From Pseudomonadota bacterium (GTDB lineage: Bacteria; Pseudomonadota; Gammaproteobacteria; Xanthomonadales; Xanthomonadaceae): a stretch of DNA of 5,935 nt. The stretch covers positions 1 to 5,935 of the forward strand of contig JAFAFY010000366.1 of assembly GCA_023423235.1 (NCBI GenBank), written 5' to 3'. Below the pieces are notes generated by a model, which was given only the letters and a program-made list of their open reading frames with translations, did no database searches and had not been told where the DNA came from. Below are positions 1 to 5,021 of the stretch, piece by piece. Both the position numbers and the translations under genes were made by a program. Numbering within the stretch: position 1 is the first letter of the stretch; the number at the start of each line of letters is the position of its first letter.

Positions 1-343
1 TCTCGCCGCGATTCCCGAAGACCTCTACGAGGCCGCGCGCATCGACGGCGCTTCGCGCTGGCAGCAGTTCCTCCACGTGACCCTGCCGATGCTCGGGCCG
101 GTGCTGCTGGTGGTCGCGGTGATCACCGTGTCGGGCTACTTCCAGCTGTTCGCCGAACCCTACGTGATGACCCGCGGCGACCCGCTGCAGAGCACGGTCA
201 GCGTGCTGTACTTCATGTACGAGGAAGGCTTCATGTGGTGGAACCTGGGCCGCGCCTCGGCGGTGGCGTTCCTGCTGTTTTTGATCATCCTCGGCGTGAC
301 CACGCTGCTGCTGCGCTTCGGGCGCCGCAAGGAACTGGTATGA
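1..343 (+). CDS. Sugar ABC transporter permease, MalF/UgpA type (3' end only)
   Basis: This is the C-terminal part (about 113 residues) of an inner-membrane permease of a carbohydrate ABC importer. The reading frame is open from base 2 and ends in TGA at 341-343. The first visible residues contain the EAA loop, EAARIDGAS followed about ten residues later by LPML, the cytoplasmic segment that docks on the ATPase subunit. Two hydrophobic segments follow (PVLLVVAVITVSGYF and VAFLLFLIILGVTTLLL), and the protein ends with a basic tail, RFGRRKELV. This is the usual end of MalF/UgpA-type permeases. The 5' part lies outside the window. Its stop overlaps the start of the next permease by four bases (ATGA), so the two are very probably translationally coupled and form the two halves of one membrane channel. 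The substrate cannot be told from this fragment; a maltose-like or other oligosaccharide is an inference from the family. Confidence 0.93.
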   Translation, partial: LAAIPEDLYEAARIDGASRWQQFLHVTLPMLGPVLLVVAVITVSGYFQLFAEPYVMTRGDPLQSTVSVLYFMYEEGFMWWNLGRASAVAFLLFLIILGVTTLLLRFGRRKELV

Positions 344-1191
344 GCGCGGTGGGCAATTCTCACGAAGTCGGCGCCTCGCGCTGGTCGGCGTGGCTGGTCA
401 ATGGCGCACTGGCGGCGTTGGCCATCATCGCGCTGGCGCCGCTGGCGTGGATGCTGTCGGTCTCGTTCATGCCGACCGGCGAGGCCAGCGGCTTCCCGCC
501 GCCGCTGCTGCCGTCGACGCTGAGCTTCGACAACTACCAGCAGCTGTTCGCGCGCGCCGGCATGGGGCGCTACTTCGCCAACAGCCTGGTCGTCTCCGCG
601 GCGATCACCCTGGGCGCGCTGCTGGTCAACACCATGGCCGGCTATGCCTTTGCCAAGCTGCGCTTCCGTGGCCGCGAACGGCTGTTCCAGGTGCTGCTCG
701 CCGCGCTGGTGATTCCGGCGCAGGTGGCGATGCTGCCGCTGTTCCTGATGATGAAGGGCATGGGCCTGGTCAACAGTTTCGGGGCTGTGATCATCCCGGG
801 CCTGGCGACGGTGTTCGGCATCTTCCTGGTGCGCCAGTACGCGCGCTCGATCCCCGACGAACTGCTGGAAGCCGCGCGCATCGACGGCGCCGGCGAGCTG
901 CGGATCTTCTTCCAGATCGTGCTGCCGATGCTCAAGCCGGTGCTGGTCACGCTGACCATCTTCACCTTCATGGCCGCGTGGAACGACTTCATGTGGCCGC
1001 TGATCGTGCTGACCGACCAGACCAACTACACGCTGCCGGTCGCGCTGGCGGCGCTGTCGCGCGAGCACATCCAGGACGTGGAGATGATGATGGCCGGCGC
1101 CGTGGTCACGGTGATCCCGGTGCTGCTGCTGTTCCTCGCCCTGCAGCGCTACTACATCCAGGGATTGCTGCTGGGAAGTGTGAAGGGGTGA
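340..1191 (+). CDS. Sugar ABC transporter permease, MalG/UgpE type
   Basis: A complete 283-residue permease, the normal length for MalG-type subunits, and the second half of the channel begun by the gene upstream. The ATG at 340 overlaps the upstream stop; the same frame is open upstream from ATG 235, but that extension lies inside the first permease and is rejected. Six membrane segments can be placed at about residues 17-40, 81-104, 114-137, 147-165, 200-222 and 250-272. The EAA loop is clear at 177-198 (E177-A-A-R-I-D-G ... L195-P-M-L), between segments 4 and 5. The stretch F210-MAAWNDFMWPL is typical of MalG relatives, and so is the C-terminal QGLLLGSVKG. The ATPase and solute-binding protein are not in the window. 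A large stem-loop starts at the base after the stop codon, which may end or stabilise the transporter mRNA. Family assignment is secure; substrate is unknown. Confidence 0.95.
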   Translation: MSAVGNSHEVGASRWSAWLVNGALAALAIIALAPLAWMLSVSFMPTGEASGFPPPLLPSTLSFDNYQQLFARAGMGRYFANSLVVSAAITLGALLVNTMAGYAFAKLRFRGRERLFQVLLAALVIPAQVAMLPLFLMMKGMGLVNSFGAVIIPGLATVFGIFLVRQYARSIPDELLEAARIDGAGELRIFFQIVLPMLKPVLVTLTIFTFMAAWNDFMWPLIVLTDQTNYTLPVALAALSREHIQDVEMMMAGAVVTVIPVLLLFLALQRYYIQGLLLGSVKG

Positions 1192-1226
1192 GCCGGCGCG
1201 CTTGCGAACCACTGGTTCGCGCCGGC
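1192..1226 (+). terminator. Large stem-loop directly after the permease stop codon
   Basis: GCCGGCGCG (1192-1200) pairs perfectly with CGCGCCGGC (1218-1226). Inside, AACC (1207-1210) and GGTT (1214-1217) close an ACT loop, leaving CTTGCG (1201-1206) bulged; alternatively GCGAACC/GGTTCGC forms a continuous 7-bp inner stem. It begins on the base after the TGA. There is no T-run behind it, so it is not a classic intrinsic terminator. It could stabilise the 3' end of the transporter mRNA, reduce read-through, or be just the first copy of the repeat family described here. The pairing is seen directly; the role is inferred. Confidence 0.5.
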
Positions 1227-1261
1227 GAACGCCACGCCAGGGATGGCGTGGCCGGGCGTTC
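1227..1261. repeat. Nested inverted repeat, second stem-loop of unit 1
   Basis: GCCACGCC (1231-1238) pairs with GGCGTGGC (1245-1252) around the loop AGGGAT. Alternatively, the flanking GAACGCC (1227-1233) pairs with GGCGTTC (1255-1261), with ACGCC/GGCGT stacked inside and GGCCG bulged. Unit 3 repeats this two-level arrangement with different inner stem bases. Confidence 0.6.
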
Positions 1262-1294
1262 CGGAGCCGACCGCGTTGCGCCACGGATGGCAGC
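1254..1294. repeat. 41-base direct repeat, copy 1
   Basis: This copy consists of GGGCGTTCCGGAGCCGA (1254-1270), a 9-base variable spacer, and GCCACGGATGGCAGC (1280-1294). Copy 2 at 1447-1487 has the same first 17 bases, the same spacer length and one difference in the last 15 bases. By my count 35 of 41 positions agree. Confidence 0.8.
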
Positions 1295-1321
1295 GAAACG
1301 ATATGGGACACGGGAGCGCTT

Positions 1322-1338
1322 GCGCGGCACTGCCACGC
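1322..1338. repeat. Unit 2 stem-loop (imperfect)
   Basis: GCGCGGC (1322-1328) pairs with GCCACGC (1332-1338) around an ACT loop, with one C/A mismatch. It follows CTTGCG (1319-1324), whose last three bases it includes, in the same relation as in units 1 and 3, and uses the same ACT loop as unit 1. It is the weakest of the three stems. Confidence 0.5.
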
Positions 1339-1369
1339 GCGCGTCTGAACGCCCGGCCAAGGGTGAGGG

Positions 1370-1403
1370 CGCGGCGCTTGCGAGGCGCGAGCCTCGCGCC
1401 GCG
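1370..1403. repeat. Unit 3 stem-loop with GCGA tetraloop
   Basis: CGCGGCGC (1370-1377) pairs with GCGCCGCG (1396-1403). GAGGC (1382-1386) pairs with GCCTC (1391-1395) around a GCGA loop of the stable GNRA type, leaving TTGC bulged. An alternative inner stem is GCGAGGC/GCCTCGC. The plan is the same as the stem at 1192-1226, with different paired bases. Confidence 0.65.
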
Positions 1404-1410
1404 ATCGAAC

Positions 1411-1431
1411 GCCTCGCGTGCTTCGCGAGGC
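1411..1431. repeat. Second stem-loop of unit 3
   Basis: GCCTCGCG (1411-1418) pairs perfectly with CGCGAGGC (1424-1431) around TGCTT. The flanking GAACGCC (1407-1413) can instead pair with GGCGTTC (1448-1454), as in unit 1. Confidence 0.65.
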
Positions 1432-1446
1432 CGGGACGGCCGGGCA

Positions 1447-1487
1447 GGGCGTTCCGGAGCCGAGAGTGTGACGCCATGGATGGCAGC
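1447..1487. repeat. 41-base direct repeat, copy 2
   Basis: GGGCGTTCCGGAGCCGA (1447-1463), a 9-base spacer and GCCATGGATGGCAGC (1473-1487) match copy 1 at 1254-1294. The copies start 193 bases apart. The conserved blocks flanking a divergent spacer of fixed length suggest a defined repeat unit rather than a random duplication. Confidence 0.8.
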
Positions 1488-1584
1488 AGAAGTTCATCGA
1501 GCGAAAGGCATTCGAAACTCCAGTCGACGCGCATCTCCAGACCAAACCGCAACACCCGTCCGAACCACGGAGCCACCGCACCGC
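1488..1584 (+). other. 5' leader of the lipoprotein gene, no clear promoter seen
   Basis: This stretch has visibly less G+C than the rest of the gap and contains no palindromic unit. It is where a promoter for the lipoprotein gene would be expected, but I could not match convincing -35 and -10 boxes. TTCGAA at about 1511-1516 is a short palindrome of uncertain meaning. Confidence 0.35.
1569..1572 (+). promoter_or_regulatory. Possible ribosome binding site of the lipoprotein gene
   Basis: GGAG lies 12 bases before the ATG at 1585. The spacing is longer than ideal. The alternative ATG at 1633 has no purine-rich site upstream, which is why I prefer 1585. Confidence 0.35.
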
Positions 1585-4500
1585 ATGAAGATCCTCGACA
1601 CCCGCGCCCGCCGCGCGCCTGCCGATACCGACATGACGCCTGTCGGCGACACCGCCGCGTCACCTGATCCGCGCGGCTGTCCGCGCGTCGCGGGCATCGC
1701 CGTGCTGGCGACCGCGCTCGCCGCCTGCAACGTCTCGCCGACGCCGACCGGCGACACTGCCGCGCCTGCTGCGGGTGAGGGCGCCCGCGTCCTCGACAGT
1801 TTCGACGATCCGGCCGCCTGGACCGTGGTTACCTCCAACCAGGTCAGCGGCACGCTGCGCCAGATCGAGGGCGGCGATGGCAAGGCGCTGTGCCTGGACT
1901 ACGACTTCAACGGCGTCTCCGGCCATGTCGGCATCCAGCGTGCGCTGCCGATGGACTACCCGGACAACTACCGCTTCGGTTTCCGCCTGCGCGGCGAATC
2001 GCCGGCCAACGACCTGCAGTTCAAGCTCATCGACGCCAGCGGCGACAACGTGTGGTGGGTCAACCGGCCGAAGTACGATTTTCCGTCCGACTGGACCGAG
2101 GTGCGCTACCGCAAGCGCCACATCGACAAGGCCTGGGGGCCGGACCCCGACAAGACCCTGCGCAGCAGCGCGAAGGTCGAGTTCACGATCTACAACAACG
2201 CCGGCGGCAAGGGCGAGGTGTGTTTCGACCAGTTGCGCTTCGAGCCATTGCCCGCCGACGACGCGTCGCCGCTGACCGCCACCGCCGCCTCCACCACCAC
2301 GCCCGAGGGCGCGGACCGCGCCGTCGACGGCAATGCCGACAGCGCCTGGCAGACCGGCGCGGCGCCGCAGTCGCTGGTGCTCGACCTGGGCAAGGCGCGC
2401 GAGTTCGGCGGCCTGCGCCTGCAGTGGCTGGCTGGCCGGCATGCGTCGGATTACGCGGTCTCGCTGTCCGATGACGGCGAGACTTGGCGTGAGGTGCGCA
2501 CCGTTGACGGCGGCAATGGCGGCGCCGACTGGCTGTCGCTGCCCGAATCCGAGGCGCGCTACGTCGGCCTGCACCTGCGCAGCGGGCCGGGCACGGGGTT
2601 CGCCCTGGCCGAGGCCACGGTGCAGCCACTGGCGGTCGCCGCGCATCCCAACGATTTCATCAAGGCGGTCGCCGCCGAGCGGCCGCGCGGGCAGTTTCCG
2701 CGTGGCTTCAGCGGCGAACAGCCGTACTGGACGATCCTGGGCCTGGACGGCGGCACCCAGCAGGGCCTGATCGGCGAGGACGGCGCCATCGAGGTCGCCG
2801 CCGGCGGCTTCTCGATCGAGCCCTTCGTGCGCACCGGCGATGCGCTGCTGACCTGGGCCGATGTGCAGATCGCGCAGTCGCTGCAGGACGACGACCTGCC
2901 GATCCCCAGCGTGGACTGGACCCACGATGCCGCGCTGCTGCGCGTGACCGGCTTCGCCCGCGGCACCCCCGAGGCCTCGCAACTGGTGGCGCGCTATCGC
3001 CTGACCAATCCGGGCAGCGCACCGCGCGACTACGAACTGGCCCTGGCGATCCGGCCGTTGCAGGTCAACCCGCCCAGCCAGTTCCTCAACATCATCGGCG
3101 GCGTCAGTCCGCTGCGCGCACTCGCCGTCTCGCCCGCGCAGGTCCGGGTCGACGGCAAGCCGCGGGTGTTCGCGCGCGAGCCTGCGCAGGCGGCGTTCGC
3201 GACGACCTTCGATGCCGGCATGGAGATCGAACACCTCGCCACCGGCACGCTGCCGCAGACCGGCGAAGTCGACGACCCGCAGGCGTTGGCGTCCGGCGCA
3301 CTGGTCTACCGCCTGCGCCTGGCGCCGGGCCAGTCGCGCGAATTCGACCTGCTGGTGCCGATGACCGGTGAAATGGCGAAGCCACCCGCGGACTGGAACG
3401 CGCAGGCCTGGCAGGAGGCGATGGCGCGCGAGTGGCGCGGCAAGCTGGACGAGGTCGGCATCGAGGTGCCGCTGGCCGGAAAGCCCCTGGCCGACACCCT
3501 GCGCACGTCGCTGGCGCACATGCTGATCTCGCGCATCGGCCCGCGCCTGCAGCCGGGCACGCGCTCGTATGCGCGCAGCTGGATCCGCGATGGCGCGATG
3601 ATCTCCGAGGGCCTGCTGCGCATGGGCCGGCCCGAGGTAGTGAAGGAATACGTCGAGTGGTACGCGCCCTACCAGTTCGACAACGGCATGGTGCCGTGCT
3701 GCGTGGACGACCGCGGCAGCGACCCGGTGCCGGAGAACGACAGCCACGGCGAGCTGATCTTCAACATCGCCGAATACTGGCGCTACACCAAGGACGACGC
3801 CTTCCTGGCGAAGATGTGGCCGCACGTGCTGGGCGCGTTCGAGTACATGGAGGTGCTGCGCGCCAGCGAGCGCACCGAGGCCAACCGCGCGGTCAATCCC
3901 GCCTTCTACGGCATGATGCCGGCCTCGATCAGCCACGAGGGCTATTCGGCCAAGCCGATGCACTCTTACTGGGACAACTTCTGGGCGCTGCGCGGCTACA
4001 AGGATGCAGTGGAAATCGCCCAAGCCCTGGGCAAGACCGGCGACGTCGCCCGCATGACCGCGGCGCGCGACCAGTTCCGCAGCGACCTCGACGCCTCGCT
4101 GCGCAGCGCCGCCGTCCAACACGGCATCGATTTCCTGCCCGGCGCCGCGGAGCTGGGGGATTTCGATGCCACTTCGACCACCATCGCGCTGGCGCCGGGT
4201 GGTGAGCAGGGCCGGCTGCCCGAACCATTGCTGACCAACACCTTCGAGCGCTACTGGACCAAGTTCAGCGACCGCCGCGACGGCCGCGAGCCCTGGAAGG
4301 ACTACACGCCCTACGAGTGGCGCAACGTCGCCGCGTTCGTGCGCCTGGGCTGGCGCGAGCGCGCCAACGAAGTGCGCGAATGGTTCTTCGGCCACCGTGC
4401 GCCGCTGGCATGGAACCAGTGGGGCGAGGTGGTCACGCCGACGCCGCGCACGCCGTTCTTCCTTGGCGACCTGCCGCATGCCTGGGTCGGCTCGGACTTC

Positions 4501-4845
4501 GTGCGCTCGGCGCTGGACATGTTCGCGTACGTGCGCGAAGTCGACGACAGCCTGGTGCTGGCTGCCGGCGTACCGGCCGCGTGGTTCGATGGCGAGGGCG
4601 TGCGCCTGCACGGCATGCGCACCCCGCAGGGCACGGTCGGCTATCGCCTGCGCCGCGATGCGGGTGCGTTGCTGCTCGACGTCGATGCCGACAGCGGCCT
4701 GCCGCCGGGCGGTCTGGTGCTGCAGTGGCCGTATCCCAGCGTGCCGGGCGCAACCACGATCGACGGCGCACCGGCGCAGTGGCAGGGCAACGAACTGCGC
4801 ATCCGCCGCGCCGGCGCGAAGGTCCGGGTGGAAGGCGCCGGCTGA
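1585..4845 (+). CDS. Lipoprotein with two carbohydrate-binding-type domains and an (alpha/alpha)6 glycosidase-like domain
   Basis: This 1086-residue protein carries a lipoprotein signal with a perfect lipobox, L45-A-A-C48. Residue +2 is Asn, not the inner-membrane retention residue Asp, so outer-membrane anchoring is likely. Regions in order: about 69-221, a jelly-roll like carbohydrate-binding domains, with aromatic stretch VWWVNRPKYDF and Cys103 and Cys213, which might form a disulfide; 228-352, an F5/8 type C (discoidin, CBM32-like) domain (DRAVDGNADSAWQT, LVLDLGKAREFGGLRLQW); 355-596, a large beta-sandwich; about 605-985, an alpha/alpha toroid like clan GH15/37/63/78 enzymes; 985-1086, a C-terminal beta domain. 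Candidate active-site segments are W666-IRDGAM, E717-NDSHGE723, H784-EGYSAKPMHSYWDN, D859-FDATS and W943-NQWGE948. Vicinal Cys705-Cys706 is unusual. It follows a sugar importer, so glycan cleavage feeding that importer is inferred; substrate and GH family are not recognised. ATG 1633 is an alternative start giving 1070 residues. Confidence 0.85.
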   Translation: MKILDTRARRAPADTDMTPVGDTAASPDPRGCPRVAGIAVLATALAACNVSPTPTGDTAAPAAGEGARVLDSFDDPAAWTVVTSNQVSGTLRQIEGGDGKALCLDYDFNGVSGHVGIQRALPMDYPDNYRFGFRLRGESPANDLQFKLIDASGDNVWWVNRPKYDFPSDWTEVRYRKRHIDKAWGPDPDKTLRSSAKVEFTIYNNAGGKGEVCFDQLRFEPLPADDASPLTATAASTTTPEGADRAVDGNADSAWQTGAAPQSLVLDLGKAREFGGLRLQWLAGRHASDYAVSLSDDGETWREVRTVDGGNGGADWLSLPESEARYVGLHLRSGPGTGFALAEATVQPLAVAAHPNDFIKAVAAERPRGQFPRGFSGEQPYWTILGLDGGTQQGLIGEDGAIEVAAGGFSIEPFVRTGDALLTWADVQIAQSLQDDDLPIPSVDWTHDAALLRVTGFARGTPEASQLVARYRLTNPGSAPRDYELALAIRPLQVNPPSQFLNIIGGVSPLRALAVSPAQVRVDGKPRVFAREPAQAAFATTFDAGMEIEHLATGTLPQTGEVDDPQALASGALVYRLRLAPGQSREFDLLVPMTGEMAKPPADWNAQAWQEAMAREWRGKLDEVGIEVPLAGKPLADTLRTSLAHMLISRIGPRLQPGTRSYARSWIRDGAMISEGLLRMGRPEVVKEYVEWYAPYQFDNGMVPCCVDDRGSDPVPENDSHGELIFNIAEYWRYTKDDAFLAKMWPHVLGAFEYMEVLRASERTEANRAVNPAFYGMMPASISHEGYSAKPMHSYWDNFWALRGYKDAVEIAQALGKTGDVARMTAARDQFRSDLDASLRSAAVQHGIDFLPGAAELGDFDATSTTIALAPGGEQGRLPEPLLTNTFERYWTKFSDRRDGREPWKDYTPYEWRNVAAFVRLGWRERANEVREWFFGHRAPLAWNQWGEVVTPTPRTPFFLGDLPHAWVGSDFVRSALDMFAYVREVDDSLVLAAGVPAAWFDGEGVRLHGMRTPQGTVGYRLRRDAGALLLDVDADSGLPPGGLVLQWPYPSVPGATTIDGAPAQWQGNELRIRRAGAKVRVEGAG

Positions 4846-4950
4846 GGCGCATCGCGCAGGTACAGCCGTTGCACGGTCTGTGCATGCGCGCTGCGCGACC
4901 TCGGGTCGGCCCCAGTGCCGCGTGCGGGATGCGCGTGGCAGCATCGCAAC

Positions 4951-4991
4951 ACGCCGGTGTCGCGCGTGTTTTCCCGCGCATTCACCGGCGT
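4951..4991 (+). promoter_or_regulatory. Strong stem-loop in the gap before the last gene
   Basis: ACGCCGGTG (4951-4959) pairs perfectly with CACCGGCGT (4983-4991). Inside, GCGCG (4962-4966) pairs with CGCGC (4975-4979) around the loop TGTTTTCC, giving 14 bp with a small TC/ATT internal loop. It lies between the lipoprotein stop and the ribosome binding site of the next gene. It could attenuate read-through or act as a leader structure or operator. An alternative weaker fold, AACACGC (4948-4954) with GCGTGTT (4964-4970) followed by two more T, would resemble a poor intrinsic terminator. The pairing is seen; the function is not known. Confidence 0.5.
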
Positions 4992-5009
4992 CGACGATGT
5001 CCACAGGCC

Positions 5010-5013
5010 GGAG
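5010..5013 (+). promoter_or_regulatory. Ribosome binding site of the last gene
   Basis: GGAG sits eight bases before the ATG at 5022, an optimal distance, and decides that start. Confidence 0.75.
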
Positions 5014-5021
5014 TTGCCAAC

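Larger units (their letters stand above)
1249..1359. repeat. 13-bp perfect inverted repeat enclosing an 85-base loop
   Basis: TGGCCGGGCGTTC (1249-1261) is the exact reverse complement of GAACGCCCGGCCA (1347-1359). The 85 bases between them hold a CCANGGATGG box and the CTTGCG box with the second-unit stem. The arms compete with the local stem at 1227-1261 for the same bases, so alternative folds are possible. It is equally consistent with neighbouring units inserted in opposite orientations. Confidence 0.65.
1192..1490. repeat. Intergenic cluster of three related palindromic repeat units
   Basis: I see no gene here. Three related units lie in tandem. Each has the box CTTGCG (1201-1206, 1319-1324, 1377-1382), then a short stem-loop, then the box GAACGCC (1227-1233, 1347-1353, 1407-1413); the box-to-box distance is 26, 28 and 30 bases. 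After units 1 and 3 comes a second stem-loop, then a shared 17-base box, then a CCANGGATGG box. That box occurs three times (1237-1246, 1281-1290, 1474-1483). Stem sequences differ between units but remain complementary. This looks like a REP-like or other structured intergenic repeat family rather than chance GC-rich sequence. Whether it works as DNA, as an mRNA structure or as a mobile element remnant cannot be told from one locus. Confidence 0.75.

Noticed and set aside
235..339. Upstream start for the second permease at ATG 235
   Set aside because: The extension lies inside the first permease in another frame and encodes non-membrane Pro/Arg-rich sequence; the ATGA overlap at 340 is the normal arrangement.
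32..890. 20-base identical repeat GCCGCGCGCATCGACGGCGC at 32-51 and 871-890
   Set aside because: Both copies encode the conserved AARIDGA of the EAA loop in two paralogous permeases, so it is coding conservation and not a regulatory or mobile repeat.
1192..1490. CRISPR array
   Set aside because: The repeated blocks are not regularly spaced, differ in sequence, and there are only two or three copies with no uniform spacers or cas genes.
160..1581. Minus-strand open frame of 473 codons across both permeases
   Set aside because: The translation is full of Gln/His/Arg runs with no family features and lies opposite two clear permeases; it is an antisense shadow.
1243..1584. N-terminal extension of the lipoprotein frame from ATG 1243
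   Set aside because: It would put 114 Arg/Ala-rich residues, encoded by the palindromic repeats, before the signal peptide. The open frame here only reflects the scarcity of stops in GC-rich DNA.
4869..4900. TTGCAC at 4869-4874 as a -35 box for the last gene
   Set aside because: No acceptable -10 sequence lies 16-18 bases downstream; the sequence there is GC-rich.
4896..4908. Small hairpin CGACC TCG GGTCG
   Set aside because: A five-base stem of this kind is expected by chance at this base composition and has no T-run or other context.
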